Notes: generated by a model from the sequence alone, not told the origin. Positions 34,386 through 47,167 are shown, counted from the first letter of the stretch. The stretch is DNA of 64,000 nt from Ricinus communis (GCF_019578655.1 NC_063258.1:8312802-8376801); one strand, 5' to 3'. Translations and numbers: made by a program.

Positions 34386-36422
34386 CATCACACCCTATTT
34401 CTTTATTATTTAGATATCCCAAGTTTTTATTTAGTGCATTAATACAATCATACCATGGTGAAACAAAGTCAACATATTATTTAAGCATATAAAAGATCAT
34501 AAAGTTTTTATTCATATAATACATGTGAAGTACATTTACAAATATAACACAAAATGTATGTCTGTATCATGTGGATGCTTATGATACATGGAGAGAGAGT
34601 GTGAGGGTTCGGCCGATGACCTTTGCTCCATACTTTATTTATAATGCTATATGTTTCAAATAGTCACACCTCAAGCTTCACTATCTCGAAAAAATAATTG
34701 TGATTTGGTGAGTCACGACTCAATGAATATAAATATCAATTAAATTCTAAAGGCATAAAAACAAACAATTGATGTCAGATCAATACAAAAATATGATTCA
34801 TTCAAATGCTAGTGCTAATATATTGTTCATTTATTTTCTTGTTATGGCCTAGGAAGACAAATATTGCTCTTGGGATTCATGTGAAACAATTGCCATTTGA
34901 TTTTGCTAGCCAGCATATAACATGTGAATCATATGATTTCCTTTGATCATTTGCATTTGCCATATGATTTTGCAAATATTTGCCAAGCCGATCATAACAT
35001 CCTTTTACATTCGTATGCAAGTGCTCAAATGTAAAATTTGCATTGAACTTATAAACACTTGTATATAAACGTAACCAATAAATAAACAAACTACATACAT
35101 TTAAGTAATCAAAACAATTCATCTCAATCACATAATTTCAGCACATGTTCACACTAATCTCAATCACAAAATTTCACCCAAGAAGTCGATCAATATTTAT
35201 ACTCACATTTTAGATATTAATTACGTTATGGACAACCTGTATTTCCTTCTTGAGCATCACTGGTGCCTTGAGATCCTAAAATATAACATATATTTGGTAA
35301 AAAATATACCTACAATAAGTGTTTACGCTTGGTTTATAATTAGTATATTTTCAGGATATGCTCTTTATATGTGTAAGCTTAACATTTATGCACAATTCTT
35401 TCCTATTGGAGAGCTTGACCTTGCTAGACCTAAGAGTGAATAAATTTCCCCACACAATTCTAAATTAGTTGATTCCTTTTTTCTATAAAACTAGACACAC
35501 AGGGCTAAAACATATTCAAAACTTATCACAATATATGCTCTGCATAATTAATGGTGAATTTTTTAATCCAAACCTATGCTCTACACAAGAACATTTTGCG
35601 CAAGTCCCATTCAATTTAGAATTTCTCAAGTTACACAAGTCCAATTGAAAAATCCTATTCCAGAAACTTCATTAGCATATAAAGGAACAACTTTCATGTT
35701 TTAAACTTCATCTAGTTTAGCCTCTAAAGTCCTCATACTATTTGGGAAACACCGGACTGCCTGTAGACAGAGCAAATAGAACCAACCTCACTCCAAGGGC
35801 GATTTCTCATTACACACATTATTTCATTAAACTGGATCAGATGGTTTTAGATAACATAAAAAGGAGCAAAGCTCATGTTTAACAATTTCTCTAATTCAAC
35901 CCCTAAGGGTCTCATATTTTATTAAACATAGGAAAACCCCATGCAGTAGATACAATTTAACCAGTCCCAATCAATAAAGAATTTCTCATCACACACAACA
36001 AATCTCGTGAAATAATTTTATAGACATGAAGATGAGACATAAATTTACAAGTTTCATATTTTGTGTTTCTCCTAATTCTTCTTCTATAGTGATGAAAACA
36101 GGGGTGTAAAATTCTGCTCTGAAATAGAACTTAGGGACTACGAAATCACTTCACACCATAATCATATAATTGCAATTATAATATAGAATAAAAATAAGTA
36201 ACTTACATAACTCAATATTTGAATTCAACAAGATTAGGTTTAGGAATTTGAGAGAAAAAAAGAAAGGAATTAGATATAGATTTTTTTTGTTTTTTTTTTT
36301 TTTTGATATGGGAGTTATAGCTTAATAAGGAGATACACTAGAGTTTTATAGTGTTTTTTTCTTTCACAAGATAAGGACACTCCCATATACATCCACTACC
36401 TCCATACACGTCCTATATCTTA

Positions 36423-36465
<43 letters not shown>

Positions 36466-36778
36466 CATTCTTTTTGTTATTTTTTAATCAACTATCAAAT
36501 AAAAGTCCAAATCAATCTATATAATTAAGTCAACTAGATTCAATTCCTTACATATTTATTTATTGACTCAACTTTCAATTTTATAATACCTCAAATACAT
36601 CCTATATTACACATACTAAAATATGCCATTGCAATGCACTTTGACAAATACAAAACAAATTAAATATGTGGAATTCACATAATGAAATGAATGATTTGAG
36701 ATGCATATGTTTAAGTTATTTTATGCAATACATGCAAATTTAAATGAAATGCTTGTGGTTAAGTTCAAGGATGTTACA
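34386..36778 (-). repeat. 3' LTR of the deleted Tekay-like element
   Basis: It is about 2.4 kb, similar in length to the LTRs at 18094 and 25850. It ends GATGTTACA at 36778 on the + strand. Its last 148 bp (36631-36778) recur at 37473-37630. It has a T tract near 36280-36304 and an (ATT)n tract at 36426-36464. The reading frame at 35228-35443 has no recognisable homology and is not called. Confidence 0.75.
36426..36464. repeat. (TTA)n microsatellite
   Basis: Thirteen uninterrupted TTA units within the LTR. Confidence 0.97.
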
Positions 36779-36799
36779 TTTTTCCCCCCTCTTTTAAGA

Positions 36800-37442
36800 A
36801 TCTTTTCCTCAAAATTCAATACCTGTGAATAAATAGGGATATTGTCGCCTCATATTCTCCTCAGTTTCCCAAGTAGCTTCTCCCTATGAATTGTTCCTCC
36901 ACAACACTTTAATCAAGAAAATTTCTCGATTCCGTAACTGTTTTGTCTTATAACCAATGATCTTTACCGGTTCTTCAACATAATTCAAATTATCAGCAAT
37001 TTCCACTTCTTGATTTTTAAGTATATGTGTAGGATCATATCGATATCTTCTAAGCATACTCACGTGAAACACACCATGGATCTAGGCCATTTCTAGTTGG
37101 AGTGCAAACCTATAAGCCAATGGACCAATTCTTTCAAGAATTTCGTATGGCCCTATATATCAAGGACTCAACTTGCCTTTTTTGCCAAATCTGATTGCTC
37201 CTTTCCATGGTGAAACTCGAAGAGATACTTTATCACCCACTTCATATTTCATTTCTCTCCTATGCTGGTCTATATAGCTTTTTTTGTCTATCTTGTGCTG
37301 CTTTAAGTCTACTTCTGATTAGTTTTACTTTATCCACTGTATCTTATACTATTTCAGGGTCTTCTAATACACGCATTCCTTCTTCATCCCAAGAAATAGG
37401 ACTATGACACTTTCTTCCATATAATGCCTCATATGGTGCCAT
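36800..37442 (-). pseudogene. pol: Integrase C-terminus with chromodomain-like tail
   Basis: It reads MAPYEALYG at 37442, RREMKYEVGD, a GPYEILERIG block behind a stop near 37160, a TAG near 37082 and FHVSMLRRYRYDPTH, then EPVKIIGYKTKQLRN...IKVLWRNNS and a stop. The frame resumes as ATWETEENMRRQYPYLF, which completes a chromodomain-like segment. It is a paralogue of the integrase at 20637-21800. The DD35E core is absent. Confidence 0.88.
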
Positions 37443-37472
37443 ATATTCTTATTCATGTATGGTTCGCCCTAT

Positions 37473-37630
37473 GAATGCACTTTGACAAATACGAAATAAA
37501 TGAAAGATGTGGAATTCACATAATCAAATGGAATGATTTGAGATGCATATGCTTAAGTGTATTTTATGTAATATATGCAGTACATGCAAATTTAAATGAA
37601 ATGCTTGTGGTTAAGCTCAAGGACGTTACA
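37473..37630 (-). repeat. 5' LTR remnant of the deleted Tekay-like element
   Basis: These 158 bp match the last 148 bp of the LTR at 36631-36778 and end in GACGTTACA, directly before satellite (TTTTCGCACTATAAA). Only the outer tip of the 5' LTR survives. Confidence 0.88.
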
Positions 37631-40600
37631 TTTTCGCACTATAAAAATCACATGCAACCGAATATTTAAGGTTAGAGAGCCTATTATTTCAATTTTCTAC
37701 CTTGTAGGAAATCAAGTTATGAGTTTTTTAAAGAACTTTACAGACATCAAGATTCACGTTAGCGAACATAGATTTATCGCTCACACCCTTCCGTTCTTTT
37801 ATGTTCTTTCTCTACCCTTATTTGATCCTTACACTTAGGTGTATGAAAGAGAACAAAGAACTTGTGATTTGTTTCCTTATAGGATCCAAAATCCTACCTA
37901 TGTTCTCATTTTATTCGTTCCTTTTGTGTCTCTTTCTAATATTTGTCTAGTATGATAGTTTAGTTTTATTTGGTGAGCATGAACACAAAGGTTGAGTGAA
38001 AGCGCATGGAAACAGCAATCAGAAGAACCGATCTAATGCTTGTACAAATGCAGAAAAGGACAATTAGTTGATCGAGTATTATTATCATTCTCCTAATGAT
38101 CACAGACGAATCTTTTGGATGAAAGAACAAAATACAAGAATTGAGGCACGCCCAAATATTATGATTTAGGATTTGCACCATTAGGATTTCCATCACTTCT
38201 TATTATTCTAGCCCAGATGACTCTTGATGATACAAGGATTGGCGTAAGGAATCATTTCGAACGCAATTAATAAGCTTGACCGATGACTTTTGAGTTTAGT
38301 TTGATGATCAAGCATGACTAGACATAAATCCACACAAGTATACTCCATAAGAAAATGATCAATCCACTTGAATGTCTTTTAAGCATGTATTCTACATAAG
38401 AACAGAAAGATAAAAGCAAAAAAACTTTTAGGTTTAAGAACCAATTATCATTCAAATTCAACTTAGTAATAAGGATTTACGTCCATCTAGGATAAAGATA
38501 ACCTTCCTAACTAAAAGGCATGGAACCGGCAATTACAGACACCAATCCAATGCTTAAACGAATGCAAAGAAAAAAAAGAAAATTAGTTGATTGAGTATTG
38601 ATATCATTCTCTGGATGATCGCAAATGAATCTTTTGGAGGAAAGAGGAAAAGATAAGAATCGAGGCACAAACAAATATTCTGATTTAGGAATTGCACCAT
38701 TGGAATCAGCATCATTCCTTATTCCTCTAGGCACAACAAAACATGATAACACAATGATTATCTTAAGGAATCATGAAAATGCAATTGATAAGCTTTACTA
38801 GTGGCATTAGGGCTTAGCTTTAAGATCAAGCAAGATGAGATGTAAATCCAAACGAGTAAGATAGAAATCATAATGTTATCATTGAATCCAAGCATAATAT
38901 AATAAGGAATGTGAGCTTTTTAATCTTTGGGATGCATATAATTAAGTAATTTGGTTTAGAGTCTTATTAGGTAGGTCCGCATGAATTTCCCCTTGTTTTC
39001 ATTAAGTTGGTTGATAAAATTTGGGATCTCCACCATTCCTTGTTCCTCAAGGCATTAGGACTCCTGATGACACAAAGATTGCCATAAGGACTAATTCACA
39101 ACTCTTATAGTCCCAAATTTGATGATCAAGCAAGATGAGATGTAAATCGATGCGCATAAAGGAGAAGTCATGTTGTTTTCAATAAACCTAAGCGTAATAC
39201 AAGCATAAATGTGAGCATTTTATTGTTTGGAACACATATAATAAAGTAATTTGGGTCGGAATGTTATTAGATAGGCCCATGCGAACTTCCCCTTATTTTT
39301 GTTAAACTGGCTTATAAAATTTAAGACTACAAGAGTCGTTGACTAGTCAACTCTTCTCTCATTCTTAATTTGACTTCAGTTTATTCATCTTTTATTAATT
39401 TATTCATATTTAGCTTATAGTTTATTCTTCTAATGGAATGAAGACTTTCATACTACAAATATGAATGCAACCGAATATTTGAGGCTAATGAGCATATTAT
39501 TTTAGGTTTTTACCTTACGGGATATCAAATTATGGGTTCTTGTAAGAACTTTGTGGACTTATCAACACTTGTGCTAGCGAGAATAGACTTATTGCTCATG
39601 TTCTTCCTTTCTTTTGTGTTCTATATATACTCCTGTGTTAAAAGTAATTTGATTTGATTCTTATTCTTAGCCGTATCAAAGAGAACAACGAACTTGTGAT
39701 TTCTTTCCTTATAGGTACCAATCCAATATGTGTACAAATGCGAAGAAAGAAAATTAGTTGATCGACTATTAATATCATTCTCCGGATGATTGTGGACAAA
39801 TTTAATAAGGAAAGAGGGAACAATGATAATCGAGGCACACCTATATATTCTTATTCATGATTTGCACCATTGGTATCTCCCTCATTCCTTGCTCCTCTAA
39901 GGATGAAGACTCCTGATGACATAAGGATTGACGCAAGGAATCATGGGAGCACAATTGACAAGCTTGACTGGTGGCATTGGGCCTTTGCTTGATGATTAAG
40001 CAGGACAAGACATAAACCCATGCTCGTAAGGGAGAAATCATGTTATCTTTGCTTAGTCCAAGTGTAATACAAGCCAAAATTTAAGTGCTTTGCTATTTGA
40101 AATGCATATAATGAAGTATTTTGGATCATAGTGTTTTTAGGTAGGCCGACGTGAATTTACCCTTATTTTTATTAAGTTGGCTCATAAAATTTGGATCAAA
40201 CTTATTAACACTTGCGCTAACGAGCATAGACTTATCTCTTATGTCCTTCCTTTCTCTTGTGTTCTTTATTTTCCTTTATGTTTAAATTAATTTGATTTGA
40301 TCCTTACACTTAACTGTATGAAAGATAACAAAGAACTTATGATTCCTTTCCTTATCAGATCTAAAATCCTACATATATTCTCATCTTTTTGCTTCTTTTA
40401 TGTCTCTCTTTCTAACCTCTGTCTAGTATGATGGTTTGATTTTATTTGGGGAGCAAAAACACGACTGTTGAGTGAAAGCACGTGGAAGTGGCAACCATAG
40501 GCATTGATCCAATGCTTCGATGAATGTAAAGAAAGAAAATTAGTTGATCATGTATTAATATCACTCTATGAATGATCACGGACAAATCTTTTGAAGGGAA

Positions 40601-42563
40601 AAAGGGAATGCCAGGAATCGAGGCATGCTCAAATATTCCAATTCGGGATTTGCACCATTGGGATCTCCTTCCTTCTTTGTTCCTCTAGGCACGAGGACTC
40701 CTGATGACGCAAGGTTTGGCATAAAGAATCCTGAGAACGCAATTGACAAGCTTAACTGATGGCATTGGGCCTTAGCTTGATGGTCAAGTAGAAAGAGATG
40801 TAAATCCACGTGCGTAAGTGAGAAATCATGTTATTTTCGATTAATCCAAGAGTAATACAAGCTAAAATAAGAACTCTTTGATGTTTGAAATGCAGATAAT
40901 GAAGTAATTTGGGTCAAAGTGATATTACATAGGCCCATGCAAATTTTCTCTTATTTTCATTAAGCTGGCTCAAAAAATAGGGCTACGAGAGTTGTTGCCT
41001 GTTCAACTCTTCTCTCGTTCTTGATTTAACTTTAGTTTATTCATCTTTATTTATTTATTTATATTTGGCTTCTAGTTCTACCTCTTATGCTCACATTGTC
41101 ACTTATATTAAACTTGGATAAATCAAAAATAACATGATTTCTCCCTTATACATGTAGATTTACGTCTCGTCCTGCTTGATCATCAAACTAAACCCCAATG
41201 CCACTGTTGAAGCTTGTCACTTGTGTTCACATGATTCCTTATGCCAAACTTTGTGTCATTAAGAGTCCTCGTGCCTAGAGGAACAAGGAAGGATGCAAAT
41301 CCTAATAGTGCAAATCCTGAATCAGAATACTCGGGGGTGTATTGGTTCTCGTTGTTCCCTCTTTCCTCTAAAAGATTCGTCCGCAATAATTTGGAGAATG
41401 ATATCAATACATGATCAACTAATATTCTTTCTTCGCATTCATCGAAGCATTGGATTGGTGCCTATAATGACTGCTTCCATGGGCTTCCACTCAGTAGTCG
41501 TGATTATGCTCCCCAAATAAAACCAAACAACCATCATTCTAAATAGAGATTAGAAAGAAAGACACAAAAGAAACAAACAAAATGAGAATATAGGTAGGAT
41601 TTGAGATCCGATAAGAGACGAAATCATAAGTTCTTTGTTCTCATCCATAAGAATAAGTGTAAGGATCAAATCGAATTGGTTTAAACACATGGGTAGACAA
41701 AGAACACAAGAGAAAGAAAGGGAGAGAGAAGTCTATGCTCGCTAGGGCGAGTGTTGAAAAGTCCACAAAGTTCTTAAAAGAACCTATAACTTGATTTTCC
41801 ATAAGGTAGAAATTGAAATAATATGCTTATTGGCCTTAAGTATTCGGTTGCATGTGGTATTTATAGTGCAAAAGCCCGAATTCCATATGAAGAAGAAACT
41901 AGAAGCTAAATTTGAGTAAATAAATAAATAAAGATTCTCTCTAATACGTGTGGATTTACGCTAATCCTTATGTCATTAGGAATCCTCGTGCTTGAAGGAA
42001 TAAGCAATAGTTGAGATCCCAATTGTGCAAATCCTCAATTAGAATATTTAGGTGTGCTTTGATTCTCGTCATCCCCTCTTTCCTCTAAAGTATTCTTCTA
42101 TAATCATTCAAAGAATGATATCCATACTCGATCAACTAATTTTCTTTCTTCGCATTTGTCTAAGCATTCATCGGTGCTTATGGTTGTCGCTTCCACGCGC
42201 TATCACTTAGCACTCGTATTTATGCTCTCTAAATAAAAGCAAACCGTCTTATAAGACAGAGATTAGAGAGAATGACATAAAAGAAACAAACAAAATGAGA
42301 ACATAGGTAGGATTTCAGATCCAATAAGGAAATAAATCATAAGTTATTTATTCTCTTCTATACGGCTAAGCGTAAGCATCAAATCGAATTGATTTAAACA
42401 CAATGATAGACAAAGAACAAAAGAGAAAGGAAGGACGTGATGGATAAGTCTTGCTCACTAGTATGAGTGTTGATAAGTCCACAAAGTTCTTAAAAGAACC
42501 TATAACTTGATTTCCCACAAGCTAGAAGACTAAAATAATATGTTCATTAGCCTCAAGTATTTG
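37631..42563. repeat. 1-kb satellite array with a tail-to-tail switch near 41090
   Basis: The plus orientation runs from 37631 to about 41085 and the minus orientation from about 41100 to 42563. Landmarks are near 37637 and 39451 (plus) and 41850 (minus). The unit at about 38520-39330 is a variant shared with 58380-59200 and 62450-63010. A fragment of gypsy LTR lies at 38342-38518. Recurrent frames such as MISIHDQLIFFLRI appear because the monomer is repeated, on either strand. Confidence 0.87.
38342..38518 (-). mobile_element. Gypsy LTR fragment in satellite
   Basis: It shares the block from TCCATAAG.A.ATGATCAAT to AACCAATTATCATTCAA with 59700-59810, in the same orientation, and GATAACCTTCCTAACTAAAA with 31340-31360. 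Confidence 0.75.
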
Positions 42564-43459
42564 TGATGTGATTCTTGATGGATTTTGTAAGAAACAAATT
42601 GCGGAATTGTTTCCAAGGACATCTAAAGTTAGATTCACGAATAAAGACCTCGACCCAACACTTTACTAGAAGTGTGAACTATGGTATAAAAGGGTTTTGG
42701 ATGCCACACTCAAGATTAGAAATAAGGTGAGTGATAAGTCTCAAAGACGCCACAAAAACAACTCTTGATAAGTTTAAAAGTTCTTAGAAGAACCAAAAAT
42801 TCAATTCTATAAATGGAATCAATAATAAAAATATTCTTTACCTTGAACCATTCGGCTATAGTGTGTTTAAATAGCCAAAGATACAACCTCAACTTCCTTT
42901 ACACATTTAGGAAGAAACTAGAATAGGAAAGTAAGAGTCAAAGACTAAATTAGAAGCTTCCTAACTAACAAAATAAGTAACTAGAGTGATTTAGGCAATC
43001 TTTGATATAGGAACAATGGACTAAATCAACATCTAATATTCCTAAATAACTAAAAGGGGTAGCTACCCTTGTTTCCTAAACAAAATTAATTGCTTAGGTC
43101 AGGCTCACAAGCATGCATGTTCTTGTTTCCTCTTTAAGCTTCTTTCCTTGCTTCCTCTTTAAGAATTTGGCCTTCCTCTATTCCCTTGAGTAAAATTTCG
43201 CCTAAAACTTAAGGATTCATTGCCCGACATGTTGAATTGGGTTAATAACAAGATTGGGCTTGATTAACTCTAACTCTTCATATGGCTTCGAAGGCTTGGC
43301 CCAAATATATTGAATAAGACCATTTGAGTCTCTTTTCATTCTCTTGGCTCTAGCTCTTGTAATTGGCCTCCTTTGATGAATAATGGATCACTCAGGCTTA
43401 GAACTTGATCTTCTTGACTTAGTTGGCTACTTGGTTCTTTGGGCTTTGAGGTTGCATCA
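42564..43459 (-). repeat. 3' LTR of the 4.6-kb element
   Basis: This LTR is 896 bp, TGATGTGATTC to GGTTGCATCA on the + strand. The integrase frame runs 41 codons into it. One G is missing relative to the partner in the TTGGCCTCC stretch near 43365, which shifts the tail out of frame before GPITRARAKR. Confidence 0.93.
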
Positions 43460-44643
43460 TCCCCCCCCCCCTCTTCAAAAGGATTTGTCTTCAAAATAGA
43501 ACCTACATCAAAGAGAGTTAAATCAGCAACATTGAGAGTAGCACTAACATTATACTCACCGGGTAAATCAAGTTTGTAGGCATTATCATTAATCCTTTCA
43601 ACCACTTGAAAAGGACCATCTTCCCTTGGGAGTAATTTAGAAAGCCTTTGCGCGAGAAACCTCTCCTCCTGCAGATGCACCCAAACCCAATCTCCAGGCT
43701 CAAAAATTACTTCCTTTCACCTTTTATTAGCTTGAGTAACATATTGCTCCATCCTCTTATCAATGTTTATCCACACCTTATCATGTAATTGCTTCACATA
43801 TTCAACCTTTCTTACACCATCTAAATTAACATGCTCATGCATGGGCAAAGGAGATAAATCTAATGGAGTTAAAGGATTAAAACCATAAACAATATCAGAA
43901 GGTGAATACTTAGTAGCAGAATGCACACTCCTATTATAAGCAAATTCAACATGCGGCAAACATTCTTCCCAAGTTTTCAAGTTTTTCTTAATGATAGTAT
44001 GCAAAAGAGTAGACAAAGTTCTATTAACCACATCCATTTGACCATCAGTTTATGGATTACAAGTAGTAGAAAATAATAGTTTAGTGCCTAACTTACACCA
44101 CAAAGCCTTCCAAAAGTAACTCAAGAACTTAGCATCTCTATTATTCATAATAATGTGAGGCATGCCATGTGAACGCACAATCTCCTTGAAAAACAAATCA
44201 GCTATATGTGGTGTATCATTAGTTTGATGACATGGAACAAAGTGTGCCATCTTAGGGTACCTATCAACAACCACATATATTGAATCTTTACCTCTCCTAG
44301 ACCTAGGTAAACCAAGCACAAAGTTCATGGAAATATCAATCCAAAGTATAGTAGGAATAGGTAATGGTGTATACAACCCATAGGGTTTAACCATGGATTT
44401 GGCCTGTTTGCAAGTAATACAATTATCACATATTCGTACAACATCACACTTCATATTAGGCCAAAAATGTTCATGCAACATATCCAATGTCTTGGGAATA
44501 CCAAAATGCTCCATTAACCTGCCCCCATGAGCTTCCCTCACAAGCAATTCACGCAAAATCTTGTCATCCTTCTTCCAATTCGACCTCCATGTGGACGTTG
44601 AGGCTGAATTGGTTTTGGCACTCTTGGCACTCTTGCTCTTCAA
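43336..44643 (-). pseudogene. pol: Integrase of the 4.6-kb element, all catalytic residues changed
   Basis: Starting at 44643 the frame runs from a Ser/Lys-rich linker (Gag C-terminal region) directly into [16 protein letters not shown], the integrase zinc region with [11 protein letters not shown]. The core has lost its triad: MNFVLGLPR (Asp to Asn), NNRDAKF in place of SDRD (Asp to Asn) and [11 protein letters not shown] (Glu to Asp). A TAA at 44050 replaces a Gln codon and another stop lies near 43715. GPFQVVERI and NVADLTLFD follow, then NPFEEGG, whose codons overlap the polypurine tract, and the tail enters the LTR. Confidence 0.9.
43460..43474 (-). other. Polypurine tract of the 4.6-kb element
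   Basis: Eleven C (43461-43471) on the + strand, read as AGAGGGGGGGGGGGA on the minus strand, directly before the LTR start TGATGCAACC. The run has probably expanded; it also encodes Glu-Gly-Gly-Gly of pol. Confidence 0.88.
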
Positions 44644-45377
44644 TTGTCTCTCAATCTTAATGATCTCCCAATCTTAATGACCATGTGCAACATATCCTCC
44701 ATCTCCACATAGTGTTGAAGCTCAACCCCATTAGCTATGTCTTGGTTCAATCCATGCAAGAACCTTGCCTTTGTTGCTTCGTGGTCTTCTTCCATATTAG
44801 CCTGAATAATTGCAATCTCCATCTCTTTATAATATTCTTCAACAATTTTAGATCCTTGTACTAGAATTTTCAATCTATTATGCAACTCTCTATGATAATG
44901 TTGAGGAATAAAACATTTCCTCATCACAACTTTCATCTCCTCCTATGTGGAAATAGGACGCCCTCGATTTCTCCTCCTACTTATCACAAGTTGATCCCAC
45001 CAAATAATAACATAATTAGTAAATCCTACAGCAACAAGTTTTACCTTTTTCTCTTCCCAATAGTTGTTGCAATTGAACACAAGCGTTACTTTATTTTCCC
45101 ACTCATGGTAAGCCTCGAGATTGCTCTTTCCTTGAAAAATTGAGATTTTCATCTTAATGTTTCCCAAGTTCCCATATACTCTCCTTGCTCCTCTTTCATA
45201 ATTGTCAAATATGCCCCGGTTTGCATTAGACACACATTCCACCTCTTTAAAGTCCTCATCATCATATTCTTCATGGTCCATGTAATAGGTGTACCTTGGC
45301 CTCCCATTTTGTTGGTCGAGACGCCTAGACTGCCCTCTTTGGGAACTTGACTCCACTTTCTTCAACCTCTCATCCAT
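44640..45377 (-). pseudogene. gag: Chromovirus-type gag of the 4.6-kb element
   Basis: One frame from MDERLKKVESSSQRGQ (45377) to 44640 with a single TAG at 44943-44945, where related elements have Trp in P..TW.EMK. It has an acidic stretch, then NLEAYHEWENKVTLVFNC, WWDQLVISRRR, RELHNRLKILVQGSK, EEYYKEMEIA and ELQHYVEMEDMLHMVI. The zinc knuckle is missing because of the deletion that joins this region to integrase. Confidence 0.9.
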
Positions 45378-46260
45378 GCTCTAGAACCTTAGATTGAGTC
45401 ATTCCAAGGTCCCTTGTATAGCCTTCATGTATAATTTTAGGTCCACATCCTTTGGCTCCTCCTCTGCAATCCCTTTATCTTTTACTTTGAGACATTATGT
45501 AAATCTGTAAAATAAAGAAATTTGTTATTTCTCACACACTCCCTAATGTGTTTGTAGTAAAAAAAAGGTCACACTCTCGTGTTTCACACAAATTGGCTTT
45601 TACCCTCTTTTAGACTCACACACTCTTGCCTTTTTTTCACTATAATTCTTTTCTATAGTTCTTGTAAGAACTAAGTGTTTCTTAATTAAAACAGCCTTTT
45701 TAGAGCTCAATTGACACTAATCACTCAAAATTCTTTCTAAAGCTTAAGTAGCATTTTTAAGAAAAGGGGTTCAAAGGAAAAGGTTAAGGTAAAAGTAAAA
45801 CAACTAGTATGGTATAAAGGTAATGATATATGGCAGTAATAAATGATAAACAAGATAGCCTTAATAACTTGAATAAAATATCAATACTCACAAATGAAGA
45901 AATATAACGAACTTGGATTTTCATTGATGACCCGAAACTTCCTTACTTTTGCTATTCTTTTTTTTTATTCTTTTTTTATCTTTTCTTTGCTTTTCTATTC
46001 TTTTATTTTCTCTTTTCTTTTTCAATTTTTTTTACCAAAAACTAAATTGAAATAACTAAACTTGAATGAAAGAAATAAAGAACATGAAATTTAAGGCTCA
46101 AATTTTTGGACTTGGTTAATGGATGGTAGATGGCAGCTAGATTTTCAAAGGAATGGGTGAAAGAAAAAAAATTAAGGTTGTAGGAGAGAAATTTTAACAC
46201 ACAAATAAAATATCAAAGGATAAATTGAACCTGATTTTGAGCCTAAGTTCTGATATCAAA
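45378..46260 (-). other. Leader of the 4.6-kb element with decayed primer site
   Basis: This is untranslated DNA between the 5' LTR and gag, T/C-rich on the + strand around 45955-46030. The primer site at 46247-46258 reads TGATATCAGAAC on the minus strand, two transitions away from TGGTATCAGAGC. Confidence 0.8.
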
Positions 46261-47167
46261 TGATGTCATTCTTGATGGATTTTGCAAGAGACACATTGCA
46301 GAATTGTTGCCAAGAACGTCTAAAGTTAGATTCACGAAGAAAGACCTCGACCCAACACTTTAATAGAAGTGTGAATCTTGGTATAAAAGGGTTTTGGATG
46401 CCACACTCAAGATTAGAAAGAAAGTGAGTGATAAGTCCCAAAGAGCGCCACAAGAATAAGTCTTGATAAGTTCACAAGATCTTAGAAGAAACAAGAATTG
46501 AATTCTCTCAATGGAATCAATAATAAAAATATTCATTAACTTGAACTATTAAGCTATAGTGTGTTTAAATTGCAAGAGATACAACCTTAACCTCCTTTAC
46601 ACGTTTAGGAAGAAACTAGAATAGGAAAATAAAAATCAAAGACTAAATTAGAAGTTTCCTAAATAATAAAAAAAAATAACTAGAGTGATTTAGACAATCT
46701 TTGATATATGAAGAATGGACAAAATCAACATCTAATATTTCTAAATAACTAAAAGGGCAGCTGCCCTTGTTTCATAAACAAGTATAAACAAATTTAGGTG
46801 CCTAAGTCAAGCTCAGAAGCATGGACCTCCTTATTTCCTCCTTAAGCTTCTTTCCTTGCTTCCTCTTTAAGAATTTTTCCTTTCCTTGTTTCCTTGAGTA
46901 AAATTTCATCCAAAACTTAAGGATTCATGTCCCACATGTTGAATTAGGTTAAAATCAAGATTGGGCTTGATTAACTCTAACTCTTCATATGGCTTCGAAG
47001 GCTTGACCCAAATATCTTGAATAAGACCATTTAAGTCCCCTTTCATTCTCTTGGCTCTAGCTCTTGTAATTGGGCCTCCCTTGATCAATAATGGATCATT
47101 TAGGCTTGGAACTTGATCTCCTTGACTTAGTTGGCTACTTGGTTCTTCGGGCTTTAAGGTTGCATCA
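46261..47167 (-). repeat. 5' LTR of the 4.6-kb element, with pol tail sequence
   Basis: This LTR is 907 bp, TGATGTCATTC to TTGCATCA on the + strand. On the minus strand the frame 47088-46906 reads GGPITRARAKRMKGDLNGLIQDIW, the pol C-terminal tail, here out of context because it lies in the 5' LTR. Confidence 0.93.

Larger units (their letters stand above)
34386..37630 (-). mobile_element. Tekay-like element with a large internal deletion
   Basis: On the minus strand it has a remnant of the 5' LTR (37630-37473), the integrase C-terminus (37442-36800), a polypurine tract next to 36779 and a long 3' LTR (36778 to about 34386). Everything from gag to mid-integrase is missing. The left boundary is approximate because I could not identify a clear LTR terminus there. 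The flanking satellites have opposite orientations, so the locus was rearranged as well. Confidence 0.8.
42564..47167 (-). mobile_element. Internally deleted chromovirus-type gypsy element
   Basis: The element is 4604 bp with LTRs at both ends. The flanks ATTTG (42559-42563) and ATTTT (47168-47172) are a target duplication with one mismatch; removing the element restores the satellite CCTCAAGTATTTGGTTGCATGC. On the minus strand it has a decayed primer site, gag, a deletion spanning protease, RT and RNase H, integrase, and a C-rich polypurine complement. All open frames contain disabling changes. Confidence 0.93.

Noticed and set aside
35228..35443. 71-codon frame beginning MDNLYFLLEHHW
   Set aside because: It lies in an LTR, has no known domain, and is of a length expected by chance in AT-rich DNA.
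41293..41520. Recurrent frame containing MISIHDQLIFFLRI, also at 47591 and on the other strand at 29411, 38196 and 54019
   Set aside because: It marks the same satellite position each time and is often broken; recurrence follows from repetition of the monomer.
43460..43471. C11 run as a possible sequencing error or G-quadruplex
   Set aside because: Its place right at the LTR start identifies it as the polypurine tract; its exact length may be unreliable, but no other role is needed.
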